64,000 nt of DNA from Actinomyces johnsonii (GTDB taxonomy: Bacteria > Actinomycetota > Actinomycetes > Actinomycetales > Actinomycetaceae). Positions 33,309-41,649 of this stretch are shown here, in pieces. Every line of letters begins with the position of its first letter. Positions within the stretch are counted from its first letter, which is position 1. Under the pieces are notes generated by a model. That model saw only the letters and a list, made by a program, of their open reading frames with translations, was not told where the DNA came from and made no database searches. Both the position numbers and the translations under genes were made by a program. The DNA lies in NCBI RefSeq assembly GCF_006546835.1, contig NZ_VICB01000005.1:296497-360496 (forward strand). Reading direction: 5' to 3'.

Positions 33309-34739
33309 ATGCGTAGAGCCAAGATCGTATGTACCCTCGGACCCGCCACCGATTCTCCCGAGCAGGTGCAAGCGCTCGTGGACGCCGGCATGAACGTCGC
33401 GCGCATCAACCGCTCCCACGGCCGCGCCGAGGACCAGGAGGAGGTCATCGCCCGAATTCGTGAGGCCGCAGCCGCCTCCGGCCGAGCCGTCGCCATCCTG
33501 GTCGACCTCCAGGGCCCCAAGATCCGCCTGGGCCGTTTCGTCGACGACCAGAAGGTGATGCTCAACAAGGGCGACGAGTTCACGATCACTATCGACGACG
33601 TACTCGGTACCGTCAAGCGCGCCTCCACCACCTTCAAAGGACTGCCCGGCGACTGCCGCCCCGGCGATCGGCTCCTCATCGACGACGGTAACGTCGCCGT
33701 GCGCGTCATGGCCGTTACGGACACCGACGTCGTCACCAAGGTCGAGGTTCCCGGATACGTCTCCAATAACAAGGGCATCAACTTGCCCGGCGTCGCCGTC
33801 TCCGTTCCAGCCCTCAGCGAGAAGGACCGTGAGGACCTGCGCTGGGCACTCAAGATCGGGGCGGATCTCATCGCCCTGTCCTTCGTGCGCGACGCCGACG
33901 ACATCAAGGACGTCCACGAGATCATGGACGAGGTGGGCGTACGCATCCCGGTGATCGCCAAGATCGAGAAGCCTCAGGCGGTGGAGAACCTCTTCGACAT
34001 CGTCTCCACCTTCGACGGCATCATGGTGGCCCGCGGTGACCTCGGTGTGGAGATGCCGCTCGAGGCCGTCCCCCTGGTGCAGAAGCGCGCCATCGAGCTG
34101 GCCCGGCGTCAAGCCAAGCCGGTCATCGTGGCCACCCAGGTGCTGGAGTCCATGATCCAGAACCCACGCCCCACCCGCGCTGAGGCGTCGGACTGCGCCA
34201 ACGCGATTCTCGACGGCGCCGATGCCGTCATGCTCTCCGGAGAGACCTCCGTGGGCGCCTACCCCATCGAGGCCGTGCGTACCATGGCCAGCATCATCGA
34301 GAACGTCGAAGAGCACGGTGGCGAGCGTATTCCCGGCCTGGGTTCCTACCCGCAGACGCGCGGTGGGGCACTGACCCGTGCTGCTGCCGAGATGGGGGAG
34401 CATCTGGACGTTACTTACCTGGTGACCTTCACCCAGTCCGGTGACACGGCCAGGCGACTGTCGCGCCTGCGCTCGCCCCTGCCCCTGCTGGCCTTCACGC
34501 CGCTGCATGAGACGCGCAATCAGCTCGCAGTCTCCTGGGGCGTGCAGTGCTACGAGGTCCCCGAGGTTCAGCACACCGATGAGATGGTGGCGCAGGTCGA
34601 CGAGATCCTCCAGGACAAGCATCTGGCGCAGCCGGGCGACACCGTCGTCATCGTGGCCGGTATGCCTCCGGGCACCCCGGGCTCCACCAACTCGATCCGT
34701 GTTCACACGGTCGGCGAAACGGTCGACTACAAGGCCTGA
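33309..34739 (+). CDS. pyk: Pyruvate kinase
   Basis: 476 residues. MRRAKIVCTLGPATDSPEQVQALVDAGMNVARINRSHG is the N-terminal signature. VDLQGPKIRLG, IPVIAKIEKPQAVENL (the catalytic Lys), MVARGDLGVEMPLE and TQVLESMIQNPRPTRAEASDCANAILDGADAVMLSGETSVGAYP are all standard. It makes pyruvate and ATP from PEP at the end of glycolysis. It ends in a strong hairpin at 34758. Note N-R instead of the commoner N-F in NVARINRSHG, a change seen also in other actinobacteria. Confidence 0.97.
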   Translation: MRRAKIVCTLGPATDSPEQVQALVDAGMNVARINRSHGRAEDQEEVIARIREAAAASGRAVAILVDLQGPKIRLGRFVDDQKVMLNKGDEFTITIDDVLGTVKRASTTFKGLPGDCRPGDRLLIDDGNVAVRVMAVTDTDVVTKVEVPGYVSNNKGINLPGVAVSVPALSEKDREDLRWALKIGADLIALSFVRDADDIKDVHEIMDEVGVRIPVIAKIEKPQAVENLFDIVSTFDGIMVARGDLGVEMPLEAVPLVQKRAIELARRQAKPVIVATQVLESMIQNPRPTRAEASDCANAILDGADAVMLSGETSVGAYPIEAVRTMASIIENVEEHGGERIPGLGSYPQTRGGALTRAAAEMGEHLDVTYLVTFTQSGDTARRLSRLRSPLPLLAFTPLHETRNQLAVSWGVQCYEVPEVQHTDEMVAQVDEILQDKHLAQPGDTVVIVAGMPPGTPGSTNSIRVHTVGETVDYKA

Positions 34740-34757
34740 GCGCCGGCCCCGATCTGT

Positions 34758-34793
34758 CGAGGGGTCTCCCGCCTATCGCCGGGAGACCCCTCG
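34758..34793. terminator. Terminator hairpin after pyk
   Basis: CGAGGGGTCTCCCG and CGGGAGACCCCTCG make a perfect 14-base stem with an 8-base loop, 18 bases after the pyk stop. Confidence 0.85.
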
Positions 34794-34887
34794 CCCCGGT
34801 TCAGGACGACGCTGTTCCGGCACCTGCTTCCCACTGAGGAATCGGTGGGACAAGGGATCCGCCAGGCGGGGTTTCCCGGTCACAGCT

Positions 34888-35286
34888 TCATCGCCGTAGC
34901 CACCACTGGGGAGTCAGGTCGGCAAGAGTCATCGTCTTCCCCGCGGCGTAGTCGATCATCACCTCGATAGCGCCGAACTTGCTCGGCATCAGCTGCGTCA
35001 TCATTTCCCGACACGCTCCACAAGGCGGACCGGTACAGCCATCACGCATGATGGTCAGAACACGCCGAATCGTGTCCTCACCGTTGGTGATCATGTTGAG
35101 TATCGCGTTGCGCTCGGCACAGATTCCCAGTGTGCAGGCCGTATCCACGCAGACTCCCGTATAGATTCTTCCGGAGGACGACTCCACTGCAGCGGCGACA
35201 CCGCCCGCCTCGATATAAGAGGACACGTTACGAGGATGCTGAACAGCCTTGGCCGCTTCGTACAGTGAGACCCACGTTGTGCTCAA
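34888..35286 (-). CDS. Cytidine deaminase-like protein
   Basis: 132 residues from TTG at 35286, with GGAG seven bases upstream; no ATG or GTG fits as well. The zinc motifs are C56-A-E58 in GICAERNAI and C89/C92 in GPPCGACREMM. This pattern fits cytidine deaminase / blasticidin-S deaminase-type enzymes. The length is typical. The usual housekeeping role is deamination of cytidine and deoxycytidine for salvage. The W-rich C-terminus LTPQWWLRR resembles the CDA tail PxxF/W. It is convergent with pyk. Confidence 0.8.
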   Translation of the reverse strand: MSTTWVSLYEAAKAVQHPRNVSSYIEAGGVAAAVESSSGRIYTGVCVDTACTLGICAERNAILNMITNGEDTIRRVLTIMRDGCTGPPCGACREMMTQLMPSKFGAIEVMIDYAAGKTMTLADLTPQWWLRR

Positions 35287-35344
35287 AGGTGTTCTCCATC
35301 TGACCCGGTCTGTCCTGGGGTGGGGTCGGGTAAGGGCTTGCTGG

Positions 35345-35418
35345 TACCTCCGGTGGGATTCGAACCCACAACACTCCGATTTTGAGTCGGATGCCTCTGC
35401 CAATTGGGCTACGGAGGC
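35345..35418 (-). tRNA. tRNA with CAA anticodon (Leu by anticodon) but short variable arm
   Basis: On the minus strand, acceptor GCCTCCG pairs with CGGAGGT (ending in a G-U pair), with discriminator A and encoded CCA at 35342-35344. Anticodon stem TCCGA/TCGGA holds loop CTCAAAA, giving CAA. The T-arm is GTGGG-TTCGAAT-CCCAC. The variable region is only GTGTT, so this is class I, whereas bacterial tRNA-Leu is class II with a long arm (compare 2023-2110). The gene is well formed; its charging identity is uncertain. Confidence 0.8.
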
Positions 35419-35460
35419 ACGCCGCCCGCTCTGCGGGGGGCGCCATCAGCGAGATCATAC

Positions 35461-35466
35461 TAGGAT
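35461..35466 (+). promoter_or_regulatory. -10-like hexamer of a leaderless promoter
   Basis: TAGGAT, 7 bases, then GTG 35474. Confidence 0.5.
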
Positions 35467-35473
35467 CACAGCC

Positions 35474-36082
35474 GTGAGCAATGAGTTCAGCACCACCAGG
35501 TCCCGCCGGGTGCTCGTCGCTGAGGACGAGACCCTCATCCGACTCGACATCGTCGAGACCCTCACTGACGCAGGATATGAGATCGTCGCCGAGGCCGCAG
35601 ATGGGGAGGAAGCCGTCCGCCTGGCGGATGAGCACGCCCCTGACCTGTGCGTTCTCGACGTCAAGATGCCGGTCACCGACGGCATCACGGCGGCGGAGAG
35701 GATTCTTGAGAAGCACAACTGCGCCGTCGTCATGCTGACGGCCTTCTCACAGACCGAGCTCGTGGAACGGGCCAGCGCCGCTGGCGCCATGGCCTACGTA
35801 GTCAAGCCCTTCACTCCGGCGGACCTCATTCCGGCACTCGAGGTCGCCATGTCTCGACATGAGGAGATCCTCTCGCTGGAGAGTGAGATTTCTGACCTTA
35901 CCGACCGCTTCGAGACCCGCAAGCGCGTTGACCGGGCCAAGGGCCTGCTCATGGAGCGTATGGGATTGAGCGAGCCGGAGGCCTTCCGATGGCTGCAGAA
36001 GACCTCCATGAACCGGCGCCTGACCATGCGTGAGGTGGCCGACGCCGTTATCGAGCAGGTCGGTGCCGCCAAGAAGGACTGA
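35474..36082 (+). CDS. ANTAR-domain response regulator (PdtaR-like)
   Basis: 202 residues from GTG 35474. The receiver domain has the acidic pair in VAEDETLIRLD, the phospho-acceptor Asp62 in LCVLDVKMPVTDG and Lys111 in YVVKPF. Residues ~140-195 (LTDRFETRKRVDRAKGLLMERMGLSEPEAFRWLQKTSM) are the RNA-binding ANTAR domain. The protein is closely similar in layout to mycobacterial PdtaR (Rv1626), which binds RNA and promotes antitermination. The gene also lies near polA in mycobacteria. No sensor kinase is adjacent. Confidence 0.92.
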   Translation: MSNEFSTTRSRRVLVAEDETLIRLDIVETLTDAGYEIVAEAADGEEAVRLADEHAPDLCVLDVKMPVTDGITAAERILEKHNCAVVMLTAFSQTELVERASAAGAMAYVVKPFTPADLIPALEVAMSRHEEILSLESEISDLTDRFETRKRVDRAKGLLMERMGLSEPEAFRWLQKTSMNRRLTMREVADAVIEQVGAAKKD

Positions 36083-36101
36083 ATGCGTCCGTCCCGGTGC
36101 A

Positions 36102-36845
36102 TCAGGTGAGCAGGCTGCGAAGCGTCCCCACAGCGATTGTCCGCTCGTCCTCGTCAGTCACCGTTACCTGGTAGACCACGGTACGACGTCCGCGGTGCAG
36201 GGGGATGGCCGTGGCCTTCACCCAGCCCCGGGTCACGGATCGCAGATGGCTGACCGTTAGCTCCGCCCCGACCGGGATTGTGCCGTCGGCCGCCGCACGC
36301 GCTGCTACGGAGGCGGCCGTTTCGATGAGCGCAGCAGTGGCGCCGCCGTGAAGTATCCCTACGACCTGGCGAGCTCCCTCGATGGGCATCCGAACCTCGG
36401 TCCTGTCCGCGTCGCGGGTGACGACCTCCATCCCGAGCGTCTCCATGAGTGTCCCCTCCTCGCTGTCCTCCAGCACCGCGTGCAGTGCGGAGGAGGCGGA
36501 GACGGCCGAGCCGGCGGGACGAGGATCCGGGTACGGGCGCCGGGCTGGGTCCGGAAAGGCTACGGCCGCCGCACTCGCCCCGGAGTAGGAGGCCGCAGTG
36601 ACACGGCCCACGGGTCCTAGTGGGCCCACGATCGCAGGCGAGTTGGAGGAGTCGGCGGACCCGGCCGTTTCCGCCGGGGACTCGGCGGAAACGGAATCAT
36701 CAGGCCCGTTGGACTTCAACGAACCGGAGGGGACAAGAGGTGTGGAGGACGCGGGAGGGGCCGAAGAGCCGGGAAAAGCCTGGGAGTCGAAGGGCTCTCC
36801 TCCGGATGCGGCAGAGAGGGGCGAGTCGGACTGTTGAGGGCTCAT
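36102..36845 (-). CDS. PaaI-type hotdog thioesterase with a long N-terminal extension
   Basis: 247 residues from ATG at 36845. The C-terminal ~130 residues form the hotdog fold: LMETLGMEVVTRDADRTEVRMPI, GILHGGATAALIETAAS (catalytic HGG region), IPVGAELTVSHLRSV and RRTVVYQVTVTDEDERTIAVG. The N-terminal ~110 residues are Ser/Pro/Ala-rich and probably disordered, which is unusual for this family. It hydrolyses an acyl-CoA thioester, substrate unknown. Its start codon is only 17 bases from the divergent polA start. Confidence 0.82.
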   Translation of the reverse strand: MSPQQSDSPLSAASGGEPFDSQAFPGSSAPPASSTPLVPSGSLKSNGPDDSVSAESPAETAGSADSSNSPAIVGPLGPVGRVTAASYSGASAAAVAFPDPARRPYPDPRPAGSAVSASSALHAVLEDSEEGTLMETLGMEVVTRDADRTEVRMPIEGARQVVGILHGGATAALIETAASVAARAAADGTIPVGAELTVSHLRSVTRGWVKATAIPLHRGRRTVVYQVTVTDEDERTIAVGTLRSLLT

Positions 36846-36850
36846 GGGCC

Positions 36851-36857
36851 TAGGCTG
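36851..36857. promoter_or_regulatory. Shared divergent -10 element for polA and the thioesterase gene
   Basis: TAGGCT (36851-36856, plus) lies 6 bases before GTG 36863. On the minus strand CAGCCT (36857-36852) lies 6 bases before ATG at 36845. The two hexamers share five base pairs within the palindrome GCCTAGGC, so both genes would be leaderless and could not be initiated at once. Confidence 0.6.
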
Positions 36858-36862
36858 GCACG

Positions 36863-39694
36863 GTGAGCACCACCGCGACCAGCCCTGCGACGAGCCCAAC
36901 ACCTCAGAACCCCTCGGACCCGGTTCCCGGACGCCTTCTTCTTGTCGACGGTCACTCCATGGCCTTCCGCGCGTTCTACGCGCTACCGGTGGACAAGTTC
37001 ACGACGTCGACCGGTCAGTCCACTAATGCCGTCCACGGCTTCGTCTCCATGTTCCTCTCGCTGCTGGAGAACGAGCGACCCACGCACGTCGCGGTCGCCT
37101 TCGACCTGCCGGGCGGCACCTTCCGCTCCGAGGAGTACCCCGAATACAAAGGAACCCGTGACGAGGCTCCCCAGCCCTTCATCGGACAGGTCGAGCTCAT
37201 CCAGGAGGTCCTGGACGCTATGGGGGTGAAGGTCTTGACGGCCCCGGGCTACGAGGCGGACGACATTCTGGCCACTGTGGCCGCCTCGGCGCAGGGCGAG
37301 GGAATGGAGGTCCTCATCTGCTCCGGAGACCGGGACTCCTTCCAGACCGTCACCGATCAGTGCACCGTGCTCTACCCGGTCAAGGGAGTCTCGAAGCTGC
37401 GTCGCACGACGCCGGAGAAGATCGAGGAACGCTACGGGGTGACGCCCGAGCGCTACCCCGAGCTCGCCGCCCTGGTCGGCGAGAGCAGCGACAACCTTCC
37501 CGGGGTTCCGGGCGTGGGCCCCAAGACCGCGGCCAAGTGGCTGAACCTCTATGGCGGCCTCGACGGAGTCATCGCCCACGCAGACCAGATCAAGGGCAAG
37601 GTCGGACAGTCCCTGCGCGACCATCTCGACGACGTGCTGCGCAACCGCCGTCTCAACCGTCTGCTCACCGACTTGGACCTTGGGGTCGCTCCCGGGATCG
37701 ATCTACGCGTCTTGGGGGCCGACCGCGCCTGCCTGGCGCGCGTCTTCGAGGCTTTGGAGTTCCGCACTCTGCATCAGCGGGCACTGCGCATCCTGACCTT
37801 CACCGATACCTCCGATCACGCGGAAGCCGCTGCAGGGCAGGAGTCCGGGTCTCTGGGGGCGCTGGACGACTTGGAGATCGTCTCACTCGGTCACGATCTT
37901 TCAGCGGGGAATCTGTCCCAGTGGTTGGATGCCCGCCTGTCGACGTCCGGCGGGCACTGCCTGCTGGGAGTCGACGTCGTTGGAGTCCTCAAGCCTGTGG
38001 AGGGCGATGCCATGCTCGTCTCGCTGTCCGACGGCGCCCATGCGGTTGCGATCGATCTCGCCGAGATCCTGCCCGAAGACGAGGCGGCCCTGGCCAGGGT
38101 CCTGGCTGATGTCGACCGGCCCAAGCTGGTCGCCGACGCCAAGGGCAGCTGGCACGCTCTGACCGCCCGGGGACTGAGGCTGGACGGCGTTGTCGCAGAC
38201 CCGTCACTGGCAGGATATCTGTGCCGGCCCGAGCAGCGCAGCTACGACGTCGACACTCTCGCCCAGCGCTGGCTCGGAATCGACCTTGCAGCCATCGGCG
38301 AGGAGAAGACGGACACGCGCGAGGGCCGGAGCGAGTCCCAGAGCGCCTTCGACCTGGAGGCCCTCGCCTCTGACGCCGTGCCCGTCGCCCACCTGGCCAG
38401 TGCTCGCCGGGCCGCCGTCCTGCTCCCTCTGCAGTCCGTGCTCGACGAGCAGATGGCGGCCCGCGACGCCGTGGGGCTGTTCACCGATCTGGAGATGCCC
38501 GTGGCCGCGAGCCTCACCGTCATGGAGAACGCGGGTATCGCCGTCGACGACGCCGTACTCGCGGCTCGCGAGACCGAGCTCGATGCCCGCGTGACTCACG
38601 CCGCCGAGGGCGCCTACGCAGCCGCCGGGCGAGAGCTCAACCTCTCCAGCCCCAAGCAGCTCCAGGCCGTCCTGTTCGACGAGCTGAAGATGCCCAAGAC
38701 CCGCAAGACCAAGACCGGCTACACCACGGACGCCGATGCCCTGGCTGGGCTCTACGCCAAGACCTCCCACCCCTTCCTGGAGCACCTTCTCGAGCACCGC
38801 GACGCCATCAAGCTGCGGCAGACGGTTGAGGGACTGCGCAAGGCGACCCAGGCCGACGGGCGCATCCACACCACCTTCCAGCAGACCATCGCCGCCACGG
38901 GGCGCCTGTCGTCCACCGATCCCAACCTGCAGAACATCCCGGCCCGCAACGAGGAGGGAATGCGCATCCGCGAGGCATTCACCGTCGGCGATGGCTACGA
39001 GTGCCTTATGACGGCGGACTACTCGCAGATCGAGATGCGCATCATGGCGCATCTGTCCGGCGATCGCGCGCTGATCGAGGCCTTCCGCAGCGGAGAAGAC
39101 CTGCACCGCTACGTCGCCGCCCTCGTCCATGGCATCGAGGTCGACGACGTCACCGCCCAGCAGCGCAGCCACGTCAAGGCCATGAGCTACGGACTGGCCT
39201 ACGGCCTGTCCACCTTCGGACTCGCCCGTCAGCTCGGCATCGACAATGCCGAGGCCGCCGACCTGAGAAACGCCTACTTCGCCAGGTTCGGGCGGGTTCA
39301 CGACTATCTGGAGTCCGTGGTGGAGCAGGCGCGTCGCGATGGCTACACCCAGACGATGTTCGGCCGTCGCCGCTACCTGCCCGACCTCACCAGCGACAAC
39401 CGTCAGCGTCGTGAGATGGCCGAGCGGGCGGCCCTCAACGCCCCCATCCAGGGCAGCGCGGCCGACATCGTCAAAAAGGCCATGATCGACGTCGACCGTG
39501 TGCTCAATGAGCAGGGGCTCGCCAGCCGCATCCTCCTTCAGATCCACGACGAACTCCTGGTTGAGGTCGCGCCCGGGGAAACCGGATCCGTCGAAGCTCT
39601 CCTCGAGGATCAGATGGGCGGGGCGGCCGAGCTCTCGGTCCCCCTGGACGTCGCCGTCGGGCGGGGGCGCACCTGGCGCGAGGCCGCCCACTAG
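36863..39694 (+). CDS. polA: DNA polymerase I
   Basis: 943 residues from GTG 36863. Residues ~20-310 are the 5' nuclease (LLVDGHSMAFRAFYALP, YEADDILATVA, CSGDRDSFQ, GVPGVGPKTAAKW). Residues ~330-530 are an exonuclease-like fold lacking the Asp-x-Glu metal motif (LLGVDVVGVLK), so proofreading is absent, as in other actinobacterial Pol I. Residues ~540-943 are the polymerase: TADYSQIEMRIMAHLSGD (motif A), RSHVKAMSYGLAYGLSTFG (motif B) and LQIHDELLVEV (motif C). It fills gaps in repair and processes Okazaki fragments. Confidence 0.97.
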   Translation: MSTTATSPATSPTPQNPSDPVPGRLLLVDGHSMAFRAFYALPVDKFTTSTGQSTNAVHGFVSMFLSLLENERPTHVAVAFDLPGGTFRSEEYPEYKGTRDEAPQPFIGQVELIQEVLDAMGVKVLTAPGYEADDILATVAASAQGEGMEVLICSGDRDSFQTVTDQCTVLYPVKGVSKLRRTTPEKIEERYGVTPERYPELAALVGESSDNLPGVPGVGPKTAAKWLNLYGGLDGVIAHADQIKGKVGQSLRDHLDDVLRNRRLNRLLTDLDLGVAPGIDLRVLGADRACLARVFEALEFRTLHQRALRILTFTDTSDHAEAAAGQESGSLGALDDLEIVSLGHDLSAGNLSQWLDARLSTSGGHCLLGVDVVGVLKPVEGDAMLVSLSDGAHAVAIDLAEILPEDEAALARVLADVDRPKLVADAKGSWHALTARGLRLDGVVADPSLAGYLCRPEQRSYDVDTLAQRWLGIDLAAIGEEKTDTREGRSESQSAFDLEALASDAVPVAHLASARRAAVLLPLQSVLDEQMAARDAVGLFTDLEMPVAASLTVMENAGIAVDDAVLAARETELDARVTHAAEGAYAAAGRELNLSSPKQLQAVLFDELKMPKTRKTKTGYTTDADALAGLYAKTSHPFLEHLLEHRDAIKLRQTVEGLRKATQADGRIHTTFQQTIAATGRLSSTDPNLQNIPARNEEGMRIREAFTVGDGYECLMTADYSQIEMRIMAHLSGDRALIEAFRSGEDLHRYVAALVHGIEVDDVTAQQRSHVKAMSYGLAYGLSTFGLARQLGIDNAEAADLRNAYFARFGRVHDYLESVVEQARRDGYTQTMFGRRRYLPDLTSDNRQRREMAERAALNAPIQGSAADIVKKAMIDVDRVLNEQGLASRILLQIHDELLVEVAPGETGSVEALLEDQMGGAAELSVPLDVAVGRGRTWREAAH

Positions 39695-40002
39695 AACCTC
39701 CTCGGAGTCGTCGATCCGCCCTGAATAACTCGTTGATATGCGAACGAGATCGTCGCGTCACCCTTTCGATACGCAGTTGTCAGACGACGTGATCGATTGC
39801 ACGTACTTACGGGATAATGCTTGAGGATCGTCTAGTTACGGATTCGTCACGTGCTGCTAAGGTTCACTCGTGCGCTCCTGGGCGTCTCCTATGAGAGTAA
39901 TCCAACCAGGGTGATGAATTGGTCCGGGCCGGTTCGCCATCATGGGGAGCGCGCGGTTTCTATCAACCCGATCCAACTATCCGCATTCGGAGCATCCACT
40001 CA
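39695..40002 (+). other. Intergenic region and rpsA leader
   Basis: 308 bases without a credible gene, less GC-rich than its surroundings. GATAAT at 39813-39818 is a possible -10 with no convincing -35 partner. No terminator hairpin for polA was found. The region presumably holds the rpsA promoter and 5' leader. Confidence 0.5.
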
Positions 40003-41457
40003 ATGACAACCACTACGCCCAGCCCCGCCCCGGTCGCCGTCAACGACATCGGCTCGACCGAGGAGATCCTCGCCGCCGTTGACGAGACCATCAAGTACTT
40101 CGATGACGGCGACATCGTCGAGGGCACTGTTGTCAAGGTCGACCGCGATGAGGTCCTCCTCGACATCGGCTACAAGACCGAAGGCGTCATCCTCGCTCGC
40201 GAGCTGTCCATCAAGCATGACGTCGACCCCGACGAGATCGTCTCCGTGGGAGACGAAATCGAGGCTCTTGTCCTGCAGAAGGAGGACAAGGAGGGCCGTC
40301 TGCTCCTGAGCAAGAAGCGCGCGCAGTACGAGCGCGCCTGGGGCACCATCGAGCGCATCAAGGAGGAGGACGGCGTCGTCACCGGCTCCGTCATCGAGGT
40401 TGTCAAGGGTGGTCTCATCCTGGATATCGGCCTGCGTGGCTTCCTCCCGGCCTCCCTGGTGGAGATGCGTCGTGTACGCGATCTCCAGCCCTACGTCGGC
40501 CGCGAGCTCGAGGCGAAGATCATCGAGCTGGACAAGAACCGCAACAACGTAGTCCTCTCCCGCCGCGCTTGGCTCGAGCAGACCCAGTCCGAGGTCCGTA
40601 CCAACTTCCTCCAGACCCTCCAGAAGGGTCAGGTCCGCTCCGGTGTCGTTTCCTCCATCGTCAACTTCGGTGCCTTCGTGGATCTGGGCGGCGTCGACGG
40701 CCTGGTCCACGTCTCCGAGCTGTCCTGGAAGCACATCGACCACCCCTCCGAGGTCGTCGAGGTTGGCAACGAGGTGACTGTCGAGGTCCTGGACGTCGAC
40801 TTCGATCGCGAGCGTGTCTCCCTGTCGCTCAAGGCGACCCAGGAGGACCCGTGGCAGGCCTTCGCCCGCACCCACGCCATCGGTCAGGTCGTTCCCGGCA
40901 AGGTCACCAAGCTGGTTCCCTTCGGAGCCTTCGTTCGTGTCGAGGACGGCATCGAGGGCCTGGTCCACATCTCCGAGCTGGCTCAGCGTCACGTCGAGGT
41001 GCCCGAGCAGGTGGCCAAGGTCGGTGACGAGGTCTTCGTCAAGGTCATCGATATCGATCTGGAGCGTCGCCGTATCTCCCTGTCGCTGAAGCAGGCCAAC
41101 GAGGGCGTCGACCCGGCCTCCGAGGACTTCGACCCCAGCCTCTACGGCATGGCGGCCGAGTACGACGAGCAGGGTAACTACAAGTACCCCGAGGGCTTCG
41201 ACCCTGAGACCAACGAGTGGCTCGAGGGCTACGACGCTCAGCGCGAGGCCTGGGAGGCCGAGTACGCGGCGGCTCACGCCCGTTGGGAGGCCCACAAGGC
41301 TCAGGTCGCCAAGGCTCTGGAGGAGGAGCAGGAGTCCGGCGCGCCGGCGGCCCCCGCGGGCAACGCCTCCTACTCCTCGGCTCCGTCGGAGGCCTCCGGC
41401 ACGTTGGCCTCCGATGAGGCCCTGGCCGCCCTGCGCGAGAAGCTCACCGGCAACTGA
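40003..41457 (+). CDS. rpsA: 30S ribosomal protein S1
   Basis: 484 residues from ATG 40003. Four S1 (OB) repeats are visible starting near residues 38, 123, 209 and 296: GDIVEGTVVKVDRDEVLLDIGYKTEG, GVVTGSVIEVVKGGLILDIGLRGF, GQVRSGVVSSIVNFGAFVDLGGVDG and GQVVPGKVTKLVPFGAFVRVEDGIEG. The C-terminal tail is acidic and Ala/Ser-rich with EYAAAHARWEAHKAQVAKALEEEQ. The four-repeat form is usual in actinobacteria (six in E. coli). It binds mRNA on the ribosome. A reading frame open upstream to 39919 has no support. Confidence 0.95.
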   Translation: MTTTTPSPAPVAVNDIGSTEEILAAVDETIKYFDDGDIVEGTVVKVDRDEVLLDIGYKTEGVILARELSIKHDVDPDEIVSVGDEIEALVLQKEDKEGRLLLSKKRAQYERAWGTIERIKEEDGVVTGSVIEVVKGGLILDIGLRGFLPASLVEMRRVRDLQPYVGRELEAKIIELDKNRNNVVLSRRAWLEQTQSEVRTNFLQTLQKGQVRSGVVSSIVNFGAFVDLGGVDGLVHVSELSWKHIDHPSEVVEVGNEVTVEVLDVDFDRERVSLSLKATQEDPWQAFARTHAIGQVVPGKVTKLVPFGAFVRVEDGIEGLVHISELAQRHVEVPEQVAKVGDEVFVKVIDIDLERRRISLSLKQANEGVDPASEDFDPSLYGMAAEYDEQGNYKYPEGFDPETNEWLEGYDAQREAWEAEYAAAHARWEAHKAQVAKALEEEQESGAPAAPAGNASYSSAPSEASGTLASDEALAALREKLTGN

Positions 41458-41492
41458 GCAACTGTATTGCGTCACTGATCAGTGGCATCCTT

Positions 41493-41529
41493 TGAGGGTC
41501 TCCGCCTGCACCGCAGGCGGAGACCCTCA
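41493..41529. terminator. Terminator hairpin after rpsA
   Basis: TGAGGGTCTCCGCCTGC and GCAGGCGGAGACCCTCA form a perfect 17-base stem with a 3-base loop, 35 bases after the rpsA stop. Confidence 0.88.
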
Positions 41530-41649
41530 GGTGCTGGTGCCTTCTCCCCATCGCCCGGATAATGCCGCCGTGCGAGGCTGGGAACGGGGCTGATGCTCCC
41601 TGCTCCCCGGAGCAGGACGATTCGTACGCGACGACCGATGGAGACGGAT

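Noticed and set aside
38204..39691. 495-codon open frame on the minus strand
   Set aside because: It lies wholly within polA, in antisense; no family motif and no start context.
40000..41475. 491-codon open frame on the minus strand
   Set aside because: Antisense to rpsA; Leu/Asp/Gly-rich nonsense typical of GC-biased complement.
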